A DNA stretch of 64,000 nt from Pectobacterium polaris (GTDB taxonomy: Bacteria > Pseudomonadota > Gammaproteobacteria > Enterobacterales > Enterobacteriaceae). The notes under the pieces are model-generated. The model ran no database searches. It was not told the DNA's origin and was given only the letters and a program-made list of their open reading frames with translations. The DNA is taken from the NCBI RefSeq assembly GCF_002307355.1, contig NZ_CP017481.1, positions 1,922,001-1,986,000 on the forward strand. The letters are read 5' to 3'. A program made the translations under genes and the position numbers. Of this stretch, positions 28,271 through 35,910 are shown in pieces (position 1 is the first letter of the stretch; each line of letters starts with the position of its first letter).

Positions 28271-29194
28271 ATGAAGATTAAGCAAACATTTACCTGGGCA
28301 TTACTCCACCCGCGCTATTGGATGACTTGGTTCGGCCTTGGCGTGCTGTTTTTATTAGTTCAACTCCCTTACCCGCTGCTGATGAAGCTCGGAAGCAGTG
28401 CGGGTCGTCTATCCCGCGTCTTTCTGAAACGCCGGGTGTCGATTGCCAGACGCAATCTTGAATTGTGTTTCCCTACGATCTCTGACGACGAAAGAGAAGC
28501 GATGATCGACAGTAACTTCGCTTCGCTCGGAATGGCATTGGTTGAAACCGGCATGGCCTGGTTTTGGTCCGATCGCCGCGTGCGCCAGTGGTTTGATGTT
28601 TCAGGGCTGGAGCATTTACAGCACGCTACCGCAAAAGGTCAGGGCGTAATGGTGATTGGTATTCACTTTATGTCGCTGGAACTGGGTGGCAGGGCGATGG
28701 GGCTGTGTCAGCCAATGATGGCGATGTACCGTCCGCACAATAATAAAGCGATGGAAATGGTCCAAACCTGGGGACGTTCTCGTTCCAACAAAGCGATGAT
28801 CGACCGTAAAGATCTGCGTGGGATGGTACAAGCGCTAAAACGGGGTGAAGCGGTATGGTTCGCGCCCGATCAGGACTACGGCCCTAAAGGTAGCGTTTTT
28901 GCGCCGTTCTTTGCGGTGAAAAATGCGGCGACCACTAGCGGTACGTATACCATTAGCCGTCTGGCAAAACCGGCGATGATGACGACAGTGCTGATCCGCA
29001 AGCCCAATGCTTTGGGTTATCAACTGGTGATTCAACCTGAATTACAGGATTATCCTTATCACGATGAGCAGGCTGCGGCGTGCTACATGAATAAGGTGAT
29101 TGAGACAGAAATCATGCGTGCGCCTGAACAGTATCTCTGGCTACATCGTCGCTTTAAAACCCGTCCGGCAGGGGAAGTGTCGCTCTATGCCTGA
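28271..29194 (+). CDS. lpxP: Lipid A palmitoleoyl acyltransferase LpxP
   Basis: LpxP adds a secondary palmitoleoyl chain to lipid A, in E. coli mainly in the cold in place of LpxL's laurate. The 307-residue membrane-bound enzyme has one N-terminal membrane helix and the HX4E catalytic motif HFMSLE. The sequence follows LpxP more closely than LpxL (GVMVIGIHFMSLELGGR, GLCQPMMAMYRPHNN). The start at 28271 removes 12 upstream residues without family match. Confidence 0.9.
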   Translation: MKIKQTFTWALLHPRYWMTWFGLGVLFLLVQLPYPLLMKLGSSAGRLSRVFLKRRVSIARRNLELCFPTISDDEREAMIDSNFASLGMALVETGMAWFWSDRRVRQWFDVSGLEHLQHATAKGQGVMVIGIHFMSLELGGRAMGLCQPMMAMYRPHNNKAMEMVQTWGRSRSNKAMIDRKDLRGMVQALKRGEAVWFAPDQDYGPKGSVFAPFFAVKNAATTSGTYTISRLAKPAMMTTVLIRKPNALGYQLVIQPELQDYPYHDEQAAACYMNKVIETEIMRAPEQYLWLHRRFKTRPAGEVSLYA

Positions 29195-29215
29195 TGCGAA
29201 CTACGCCTGATACGA

Positions 29216-29248
29216 AGTGCCGCACCGGTTTTCACGCGGTGCGGCACT
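29216..29248. terminator. Hairpin between lpxP and the allantoin permease
   Basis: AGTGCCGCACCG pairs perfectly with CGGTGCGGCACT (12-bp stem, 9-nt loop). It sits between convergent genes and can serve both, although T-runs are weak. Confidence 0.6.
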
Positions 29249-29260
29249 GCCGATGGTGCT

Positions 29261-30745
29261 TTATTCTTTTCCTAACAGTAGCCCGCGTGGAGCGAAGGAT
29301 TTTTTCATTGTACCAACGTATTCGTGGCGTGCCAGATAGCGGTAGCAGCCAGCGGCAAGGAATGCGCCGATAAACCAACTGAAGTTGGCCGCGTCACGCC
29401 ACTGTGGCGTGAAGGTGATAATCAACCCAATGGTCACCGCGGGAATCAATGCCATTATCGCATTGGGATTGAAGCCATTTCGATACCAGTATTTCCCTTT
29501 TGGCGTCGCGTCGAACAGATCGTCCACATAGATTTTCCCGCCTTTGATGACATAGAAATCCATGAGCAGAATGCCGAACAGCGGGCCGATAAAGGCACCG
29601 AGTACGTCGAGCGTGTAGTGAATCAACTCTGGCGAGTTGAAGAGGTTCCACGGCGTGAGCAGTACGGAGCCGACAGCGGCGATCATACCGCCCGTGCGGA
29701 AGCTGATACGCTGTGGCGAACAGTTGGAGAAATCAAACGCTGATGAGACGAAGTTAGCAACAATATTGATCCCTATGGTTGCGATAATCATGGTCAGCAC
29801 GCCAAGCGCGACGGCAAAACCGCTGTCAATATGCGAGACGGTTTCGATCGGGTCGGTAATCATGCGGCCGAATAATGACTGTGTTCCCGAAACAATCACC
29901 ACGGTGATAATAGAGAACAGCAGAAAATTGAACGGCAGACCCCAGCGGTTGCCCCGACGGATTTCCTGCATGCTTTTACCGTAGCGAGAAAAGTCACCGA
30001 AGTTCAGCAGCGGGCCGGAAAAGTAGGACACAACCAGTGCAGTGGCGGTGAGCATTTGCCAAAGTTGCTCGCTGGTCGTGAGCGTTTTGCTGGTCAGCGT
30101 AAAAGAAATATTCTCCCATCCGGTCTGGTAAACAATCCAGATCGCGAGCGCCGTCATCACCACGTAAACCGCTGGGCCTGCAAAATCAATAAAGCGTTTA
30201 ATCGCGTTCATGCCATGCCAGAACACGAGAGCCTGCAGGAACCACATGATGCCAAAGCAGATCCATCCCAGTGCAGACAGGCCGAGCCAGTGGCTCTGTG
30301 TCAGTGGGGCGAGCGCAGGATAAAACTTCAGCAGAACCAGCATAAGCGCATGTGCCGCCAGGTATGTCTGAATGCCGTACCAGGCAAAAGCGATGAGGCC
30401 ACGAATGACGGCGGGAATATTCGCGCCAAAGACACCGAATGCCTGACGGCAAATCACCGCATAAGGAACGCCGCTCATCTGGCTGGGTTTTGCGACCAAA
30501 TTTGCGCAGACCTGCACAATACAGATGCCCACAAGCAGACACAGTAATACCTGCCAGCTTGCTAACCCCAGCGCAAAAAAGCTCGCTGCGACAACGTATC
30601 CACCCATGCTGTGCACATCTGACATCCAGAATGAAAAGATGTTGTACCAAGACCAGGTTTGAACACGTGTCGGTGCCAGATCCTCATTGCAGAGTTTGGG
30701 GCTGTATGCGTTGCTACCATTACCTGTAATCATTTTTTCTGGCAT
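29261..30745 (-). CDS. NCS1-family allantoin permease
   Basis: This 494-residue, 12-helix transporter belongs to the nucleobase:cation symporter-1 family. Visible features are the N-terminal WSWYNIFSFWMSDVHSMGGYV, the FAWYGIQTYLAAHAL segment and the NFGDFSRYGKS loop. Allantoin is the probable substrate because a racemase, an allantoinase and a GntR regulator lie next door. The start at 30745 has a near-perfect AAGGAG site; an upstream in-frame start is rejected. It is divergent from the regulator gene with twin operator-like sites between. Confidence 0.88.
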   Translation of the reverse strand: MPEKMITGNGSNAYSPKLCNEDLAPTRVQTWSWYNIFSFWMSDVHSMGGYVVAASFFALGLASWQVLLCLLVGICIVQVCANLVAKPSQMSGVPYAVICRQAFGVFGANIPAVIRGLIAFAWYGIQTYLAAHALMLVLLKFYPALAPLTQSHWLGLSALGWICFGIMWFLQALVFWHGMNAIKRFIDFAGPAVYVVMTALAIWIVYQTGWENISFTLTSKTLTTSEQLWQMLTATALVVSYFSGPLLNFGDFSRYGKSMQEIRRGNRWGLPFNFLLFSIITVVIVSGTQSLFGRMITDPIETVSHIDSGFAVALGVLTMIIATIGINIVANFVSSAFDFSNCSPQRISFRTGGMIAAVGSVLLTPWNLFNSPELIHYTLDVLGAFIGPLFGILLMDFYVIKGGKIYVDDLFDATPKGKYWYRNGFNPNAIMALIPAVTIGLIITFTPQWRDAANFSWFIGAFLAAGCYRYLARHEYVGTMKKSFAPRGLLLGKE

Positions 30746-30833
30746 GGAATCTGCTCCTTTTACCCTAGTCGTGAAATGAATGACGTTATGTATGTAGAAA
30801 AGGAGTTGCATTAATCAGGCCAAAATTAATTTC

Positions 30834-30864
30834 TTGTATACGTGTTTTATATTTTTTGTGTACG
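30834..30864. promoter_or_regulatory. Twin GntR/FCD-type operator sites
   Basis: TTGTATACG (30834-30842) and TTGTGTACG (30856-30864) are direct repeats 22 bp apart in the permease-regulator gap. Both fit the GT-nn-AC core bound by FadR/FCD-type GntR proteins. They probably bind the regulator encoded at 30897. Confidence 0.6.
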
Positions 30865-30896
30865 ATTTGATAAGAATATGACAACGAGAAAAGCGA

Positions 30897-31619
30897 ATGA
30901 ACTACACTTACGGATTGGGAAATGAGCAGTTTTTGCAGCAAAAAGATGATGTTATCTACCAGGCTCTGCTTAACGCTATCGTCGAACACCAATTACTGCC
31001 GGGAACAAAATTGCCGGAGGAAGCGCTGGCAGATGTGTTTGATGTGAGCAGAACGGGAATTAGAAAAGTCTTACAACGTCTTGCGATGGTGCAGATGGTG
31101 ACGTTAACGCCCAAACGTGGTGCGCAGGTATCGACGCCCTCCGTTGAAGAAGCGCAGGAAATTTTCCAGACTCGCCGCTTTATTGAGTGTGCCAATCTGT
31201 CTGAAGTGGTGCTGCGCTGCCAGTCTCCTCATCTGGCGGCGTTAGATCGATTGATCGTGGCAGAGCAGCAGGCACACGCAGACCAGAACGGTGCAGAAGC
31301 GATCCGCCTGTCTGCCGCATTCCATATTCAACTCCAGGCGATCTCTGGCAATACCGTGCTAACGGGAATTGTGTCGCAACTGACGCTGCGCTCATCACTG
31401 GTTATCGCCGCATATGGCACGCCGTGGCAACAGGGATGCCGATGCCACGATCACCACGATCTGCTGGCGTTACTACGGGAGAAAAATGTCTCAGGGTTAG
31501 CGGAAGCGATGACGCAGCATTTTGATGACATTGTTGCCAGCCTGCGTTTTGACCGAGATGAAAACGTGGAGCCGGATTTCCGCCGACTGTTTGGCCATAT
31601 TAAGGAGAAGCTCGCGTGA
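30897..31619 (+). CDS. GntR/FCD-family regulator of allantoin genes
   Basis: This 240-residue regulator has an N-terminal winged helix (LLPGTKLPEEALADVFDVSRTGIRKVLQRL) and a C-terminal FCD effector domain with metal-type histidines (FHIQLQ, HDHHDLL). The gene order regulator-racemase-allantoinase equals the hpxSAB order of Klebsiella, so it probably corresponds to HpxS. It overlaps the racemase gene by 4 bp and is divergent from the permease. It likely controls both directions through the sites at 30834-30864. Confidence 0.87.
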   Translation: MNYTYGLGNEQFLQQKDDVIYQALLNAIVEHQLLPGTKLPEEALADVFDVSRTGIRKVLQRLAMVQMVTLTPKRGAQVSTPSVEEAQEIFQTRRFIECANLSEVVLRCQSPHLAALDRLIVAEQQAHADQNGAEAIRLSAAFHIQLQAISGNTVLTGIVSQLTLRSSLVIAAYGTPWQQGCRCHDHHDLLALLREKNVSGLAEAMTQHFDDIVASLRFDRDENVEPDFRRLFGHIKEKLA

Positions 31620-32353
31620 AACCTTGCATCATTCAGGTGATTAACCCTAATACCAGCCTCGCTATGACCGAAACGATTGGTGCCGCAGCTCGCGCTGTGG
31701 CATCGCCAGGAACGGAGATTGTCGCGGTGTGTCCTTCTCAGGGGGCACCGTCTATTGAGGGGCATTTTGACGAAGCAATAGCCGCGATTGGCGTGTTGGA
31801 ACAAGTGAAGCAGGGGAAAGCGCAGGGTGTCGACGGGCACATTATTGCCTGCTTCGGCGACCCCGGGCTACTTGCTGCCCGGGAAGTCGCCAGTAAACCG
31901 GTCATCGGCATTGCCGAAGCCGCCATGCATATGGCGACACTGGTGGCAACGCGCTTCTCGATTGTGACCACATTGCCGCGCACCGTCATCATCGCCCGCC
32001 ATTTACTACAGCGCTATGGCTTTGAACATCACTGTGCTGCGCTGCACGCGATCGATTTGCCAGTACTCGCGCTGGAGCAGGATAGCGGGATCGCACAGAA
32101 CAAGGTGCGTGAATATTGTATACAGTCTCTGCGTCAGGATGGTGTGGGTGCGATTGTGCTTGGGTGTGGTGGAATGGCCGATCTAGCGCAGGAACTGACG
32201 CAAGAACTGTCGATTCCGGTGATCGACGGCGTTAGCGCTGCCGTCAAGCTGATTGAGTCATTGTCGGCACTGGGATTGACGACCAGTAAGCAGGGCGATC
32301 TGGATTACCCGATTGCCAAGCCGCTGAGCGGTATGTTTAGTTCGCTGCGTTAA
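31616..32353 (+). CDS. hpxA: Allantoin racemase
   Basis: This enzyme interconverts R- and S-allantoin so that the stereospecific allantoinase can use both. The 245-residue protein belongs to the Asp/Glu/hydantoin racemase family. The two catalytic cysteines are Cys79 (IIACFGDPG) and Cys184 (VLGCGGM), the same positions reported for the Klebsiella pneumoniae enzyme. It starts with GTG overlapping the regulator stop, and the allantoinase gene follows 14 bp later. Confidence 0.9.
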   Translation: MKPCIIQVINPNTSLAMTETIGAAARAVASPGTEIVAVCPSQGAPSIEGHFDEAIAAIGVLEQVKQGKAQGVDGHIIACFGDPGLLAAREVASKPVIGIAEAAMHMATLVATRFSIVTTLPRTVIIARHLLQRYGFEHHCAALHAIDLPVLALEQDSGIAQNKVREYCIQSLRQDGVGAIVLGCGGMADLAQELTQELSIPVIDGVSAAVKLIESLSALGLTTSKQGDLDYPIAKPLSGMFSSLR

Positions 32354-32367
32354 AAAAGGGAAAGGAT

Positions 32368-33327
32368 ATGATCACAGCACCTGCTGCAACGATGTACGGC
32401 ATTGAGAGCGATTATCCGCGCGACTTGATCGGATATGCAGGGCAGCCCCCGCATGCTAACTGGCCCGAAAATGCACGTATTGCCGTGCAGTTTGTATTGA
32501 ACTACGAGGAAGGTGCGGAAAATAACGTCTTACATGGTGACGCTGGATCCGAGCAATTTCTGTCCGATATTATTGGTGCAGCGAGTTATGCCGATCGTCA
32601 TATGTCGATGGATTCGCTGTATGAATATGGTTCGCGCGCCGGTTTTTGGCGTATCCATAACGAGTTTCAGCGTCGAGGATTGCCGTTGACGGTATTCGGT
32701 GTGGCAATGGCATTAGCGCGTAATCCCGAGGTGGTCGAGGCGATCAAATCGGCTAACTATGATGTGGTCAGTCACGGCTGGCGCTGGATTCATTACCAGC
32801 ACATGGATATCGATACCGAACGCGAGCACATGCATAAAGCCATTGATGTACTCACTACGTTATTCGGTCAGGCTCCGCTTGGCTGGTATACCGGTCGCGA
32901 TAGCCCCAATACCCGCCAGTTGGTTGTCGATAACGGCAATTTTTGGTACGACAGCGACTACTACGGTGACGATCTGCCGTTCTGGATGACGGTCAAAAAA
33001 AGTAATGGTGAGGTGCATCCGCATCTTATTGTGCCGTATACGCTGGATGCTAATGATATGCGGTTTGCCTCACCACAGGGATTTAACAGTGGCGATCAGT
33101 TCTTCACCTATCTGAAAGACAGTTTTGATGTGCTCTATGAGGAAGGGGAAACCGCACCTAAGATGCTATCTATCGGGATGCACTGTCGTTTGCTAGGACG
33201 GCCAGGCCGTTTTCGGGCGTTGCAGCGTTTTCTGGATTATATTCAACAGCATGAGCGAGTGTGGATTTGTCGTCGTCAGGATATCGCCGAGCATTGGCGT
33301 CAGCACCATCCGTATGTCGCGCCGTGA
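32368..33327 (+). CDS. puuE: Allantoinase, polysaccharide-deacetylase type
   Basis: PuuE (HpxB in Klebsiella) opens allantoin to allantoate. It is unrelated to the amidohydrolase-type allantoinase and has the NodB-like fold. The 319-residue protein shows the family start YGIESDYPRDLIGYAGQPP and the deacetylase motifs GSRAGFWR, SHGWRWIHYQHM and GWYTGRDSPNTR. It is the last gene of the regulator-racemase-allantoinase operon and is followed by a terminator. Genes for allantoate breakdown are not in the window. Confidence 0.93.
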   Translation: MITAPAATMYGIESDYPRDLIGYAGQPPHANWPENARIAVQFVLNYEEGAENNVLHGDAGSEQFLSDIIGAASYADRHMSMDSLYEYGSRAGFWRIHNEFQRRGLPLTVFGVAMALARNPEVVEAIKSANYDVVSHGWRWIHYQHMDIDTEREHMHKAIDVLTTLFGQAPLGWYTGRDSPNTRQLVVDNGNFWYDSDYYGDDLPFWMTVKKSNGEVHPHLIVPYTLDANDMRFASPQGFNSGDQFFTYLKDSFDVLYEEGETAPKMLSIGMHCRLLGRPGRFRALQRFLDYIQQHERVWICRRQDIAEHWRQHHPYVAP

Positions 33328-33348
33328 GGCATGCAGAATACCAGAAAC

Positions 33349-33378
33349 AAAAATGGCTACCGGATGGCAGCCATTTTA
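33349..33378. terminator. Bidirectional terminator
   Basis: AAAATGGCT pairs with AGCCATTTT around a 10-nt loop. On the minus strand the stem runs into TTTTTGTTT, on the plus strand into TTTTATGG. It can end both the allantoin operon and the small-peptide transcript from the other side. Confidence 0.8.
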
Positions 33379-33403
33379 TGGTGGTTAACGTACTTGAGTA
33401 CGA

Positions 33404-33490
33404 TTAACGGAAGATAGCGTGGGGGTTAACACCGCGATAGGTTTTGCCCAACGCTTTTAATATTTGATTGATTTTGCGGACAACGCGCAT
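33404..33490 (-). CDS. Predicted 28-residue cationic peptide
   Basis: This tiny ORF encodes 28 residues, starting MRVVRKINQILKALG and ending NPHAIFR. Seven Arg/Lys residues give a clear positive charge, and the first half could form an amphipathic helix. A GGGGGA ribosome site lies at good spacing before the ATG. It is 28 bp downstream of another tiny ORF on the same strand, behind one promoter, and a bidirectional terminator follows. I do not recognise a family. Support is the ribosome site, the promoter and the terminator together; expression is unproven. Confidence 0.55.
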   Translation of the reverse strand: MRVVRKINQILKALGKTYRGVNPHAIFR

Positions 33491-33518
33491 CTTTTTATCC
33501 CCCACGATTCTTAAATAA

Positions 33519-33590
33519 TTATTGGTTGAAAGTACCAAAGTTGATGTTGATGTTTTCAAACATAGCGATGATTTTGTTCAGCAGTTTCAT
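33519..33590 (-). CDS. Predicted 23-residue peptide
   Basis: This ORF encodes 23 residues (MKLLNKIIAMFEN, then a polar Asn/Phe-rich tail). The first 13 residues would make an amphipathic helix. The ATG at 33590 has an ACGAGGAA ribosome site 7-8 bases away; an ATG two codons upstream is too close to it. A promoter (33646-33674) and a consensus CRP site (33681-33696) lie directly upstream. The same frame is open much further upstream, but that extension crosses the promoter and is not believed. Function is unknown; a signalling, membrane-active or regulatory peptide is possible. Confidence 0.6.
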   Translation of the reverse strand: MKLLNKIIAMFENININFGTFNQ

Positions 33591-33645
33591 GGTCATTTCC
33601 TCGTTGTTAGTTGATTTGTTTTCTGTGATGCTGTTCACGTTTTTA

Positions 33646-33674
33646 AGAATACTCGCACTGATACGGGTGGTCAA
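33646..33674 (-). promoter_or_regulatory. Sigma-70 promoter of the small-peptide genes
   Basis: On the minus strand TTGACC (33669-33674) and TATTCT (33646-33651) are separated by exactly 17 bp. Transcription would start near 33640, giving a leader of about 50 nt before the first peptide. Confidence 0.72.
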
Positions 33675-33680
33675 CTTTTT

Positions 33681-33696
33681 TGTGACACGAATCACA
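33681..33696. promoter_or_regulatory. Consensus CRP-binding site
   Basis: TGTGACACGAATCACA matches TGTGA-N6-TCACA at all ten fixed positions and is flanked by T and A runs. Its centre is about 50 bp upstream of the predicted start, next to the -35 box. This suggests control by cAMP-CRP. The remaining DNA up to 34020 shows no gene. Confidence 0.75.
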
Positions 33697-34020
33697 AAAA
33701 AATGAACGATCAGTTTGTGAGGAGTAAACCACTGTTTTGATTTCCGTCTAAAAACCCTTTCTGCTTTTTCTTCATACTGAGCCGTTTTCAGCAAGTGGCC
33801 TGATTGAACATTACCTGTACTGGCTGTGCGCTTCCTTATCGGACAGATGAAGTGAGATAGATAAATTGTCTCGATTAGCAGTTGAAATAAGCGCGGGTGA
33901 AGCGGGATAATCACGCGCTTCACATTGCCTGACACCGTCTTATCCAGCTTGTTTTCGTTCAGCCTGTTTTTGATACAGCAGTGTCTTGATATACAAAGTT
34001 TTCAAGCTTTGCATCCAGCG

Positions 34021-34036
34021 AGTTAATCGTTTGCGT
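34021..34036. promoter_or_regulatory. Probable PurR box upstream of ghxP
   Basis: Read on the minus strand, ACGCAAACGATTAACT fits the E. coli PurR consensus with one mismatch. It lies 114 bp upstream of the ghxP start, so purine repression of this permease is plausible. Confidence 0.55.
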
Positions 34037-34149
34037 GCGGAGCTATACGGTTCATGCCGCACCAGCAATGTTGGTGCGCTCGCGGAGCAAGGCCGCGGTA
34101 ACCGTCAGAATCGATCTTAAATAATAATGGCATTTCAGGGGATACCACC

Positions 34150-35505
34150 ATGTCAAACACCACCCGTCAGGCAGGCTCGCAAGGCACGCTTGATGCTTTT
34201 TTCAAAATTACACAGCGCGGTAGTAACGTGCGTCAGGAAGTGTTAGCCGGCCTGACGACGTTCCTGGCGATGGTTTACTCCGTGATTGTGGTTCCGAGTA
34301 TGCTGGGCAAGGCTGGCTTCCCGCCTACCGCCGTGTTCGTTGCAACCTGTCTGGTTGCCGGTCTGGGGTCGCTGCTGATGGGATTGTGGGCCAATCTGCC
34401 AATGGCGATTGGTTGTGCGATTTCTCTGACGGCGTTCACCGCGTTCAGTCTGGTGCTGGGACAACAAATCAGCATTCCTGTGGCACTGGGAGCGATCTTC
34501 CTGATGGGTGTGCTGTTCACCATCATTTCCGTCACGGGCATCCGCTCTTGGATCTTGCGCAACCTGCCGATGGGCGTGGCGCATGGCACAGGGATTGGTA
34601 TCGGTCTGTTCCTGCTGATTATTGCCGCTAACGGTGTCGGTCTGGTGGTAAAAAACCCCATTGACGGCCTGCCGGTCGCGTTGGGTGATTTCACCTCTTT
34701 CCCCGTCATTATGTCCCTGCTGGGGCTGGCAGCGACTATCGGTTTAGAGAAGCGTCGCGTACCGGGCGGTATTCTGCTGGTTATCATCGCGATCTCTATT
34801 CTGGGGCTGATTTTTGACCCGAATGTAAAATACGCGGGCTTCTTTGCGTTGCCGAGCCTGGCGGCTGCTGATGGTTCGTCACTGATCTTCAGTCTGGATA
34901 TCATGGGTGCGTTGCAGCCGATGGTTCTGCCGAGCGTGCTGGCGCTGGTGATGACCGCTGTGTTCGATGCCACGGGGACGATCCGTGCTGTCGCTGGACA
35001 GGCGAACCTGCTGGATAAAGATGGACAAATCATCAACGGTGGTAAAGCCCTGACCGCAGACTCCGTGAGCAGCATTTTCTCCAGTCTGGTCGGGACGTCT
35101 CCGGCGGCGGTTTACATCGAATCCGCAGCGGGTACGGCAGCCGGTGGTAAAACGGGCTTAACGGCAACTGTTGTCGGTGTCCTGTTCCTGCTGCTGCTGT
35201 TTGTGTCTCCGTTAGCGTATCTGGTGCCTGGTTATGCCACTGCACCTGCGCTGATGTACGTCGGCTTGCTGATGTTGGGCAACGTCTCCAAACTGAACTT
35301 TGATGACTTCGTCGATGCCATGTCCGGTTTGGTATGCGCCGTATTCATCGTGCTGACCTGTAACATCGTGACCGGTATTATGCTGGGCTTTGGCGCGCTG
35401 GTATTAGGCCGCATCTTCTCTGGCGAATGGCGTAAACTGAACATCGGCACCGTGGTGATTGCTGTCGCGCTGGTGGTGTTCTACGCTGGCGGCTGGGCGC
35501 TGTAA
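34150..35505 (+). CDS. ghxP: Guanine/hypoxanthine permease GhxP
   Basis: This NCS2/AzgA-type proton symporter imports guanine and hypoxanthine. The 451-residue protein has the 14-helix layout of the family, and motifs such as [16 protein letters not shown], the [16 protein letters not shown] segment and [20 protein letters not shown]. It follows E. coli GhxP (YjcD) nearly throughout, and the downstream yjcE is its neighbour in E. coli too. It lies between purine-related allantoin genes and yjcE. A probable PurR site is upstream. Confidence 0.93.
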   Translation: MSNTTRQAGSQGTLDAFFKITQRGSNVRQEVLAGLTTFLAMVYSVIVVPSMLGKAGFPPTAVFVATCLVAGLGSLLMGLWANLPMAIGCAISLTAFTAFSLVLGQQISIPVALGAIFLMGVLFTIISVTGIRSWILRNLPMGVAHGTGIGIGLFLLIIAANGVGLVVKNPIDGLPVALGDFTSFPVIMSLLGLAATIGLEKRRVPGGILLVIIAISILGLIFDPNVKYAGFFALPSLAAADGSSLIFSLDIMGALQPMVLPSVLALVMTAVFDATGTIRAVAGQANLLDKDGQIINGGKALTADSVSSIFSSLVGTSPAAVYIESAAGTAAGGKTGLTATVVGVLFLLLLFVSPLAYLVPGYATAPALMYVGLLMLGNVSKLNFDDFVDAMSGLVCAVFIVLTCNIVTGIMLGFGALVLGRIFSGEWRKLNIGTVVIAVALVVFYAGGWAL

Positions 35506-35514
35506 TCCTTTCCA

Positions 35515-35546
35515 ACAGACCTTCTGGCGCCGTCCAGAAGGTCTGT
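35515..35546 (+). terminator. Terminator hairpin after ghxP
   Basis: ACAGACCTTCTGG pairs with CCAGAAGGTCTGT (13-bp perfect stem, 6-nt loop), 9 bp after the stop codon. The following CATTTCTC is only a modest T-run. Confidence 0.75.
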
Positions 35547-35663
35547 CATTTCTCATCTTTCCTTCTTCTTTCTCTTCCTTAGCATTTCTCACACCAAACG
35601 CGACTTTATGTGCCCTTTTATTGGCTTTGGGTTGATGTAACTTGTGTGATAATCAGTAAAGTA

Positions 35664-35788
35664 ATTATCCGTCATACTTCAAGCCGCACGTGCGTTGGCT
35701 TTCCTCGCTCACCCCAGTCACTTACTGGTGTAAGCTCCTGGGGATTCGCTGTGTCGCCGCCTTCTTGCAGCTTGAATTATTTAGGATG
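35664..35788. repeat. ERIC element
   Basis: A 125-bp copy containing both regions used as ERIC primer sites: CGCTCACCCCAGTCACTTAC and TGTAAGCTCCTGGGGATTCG. Imperfect inverted ends (ATCCGTCATACTTCAAG and CTTGAATTATTTAGGAT) bound it. It fills most of the ghxP-yjcE gap; the rest of 35547-35910 shows nothing. Confidence 0.92.
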
Positions 35789-35910
35789 AAACCTTTCTTC
35801 TTCACCCAGAAATCCATTTTCATACCGAGCTAAATGCGTTAAATATGGAAGAGCAGTTTGCTCGCTAACAGGCAGAATTTTTTTGATTTAGGAGTACGTC
35901 TAAGGAAAGC

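Noticed and set aside
33519..33935. 138-codon ORF on the minus strand
   Set aside because: The upstream part crosses the promoter and CRP site and has no family match or ribosome site; only the last 23 codons are believed, as a separate small ORF.
34037..34149. Purine riboswitch in the ghxP leader
   Set aside because: I could not find the conserved three-way junction core; the PurR-like site is a better explanation of purine control.
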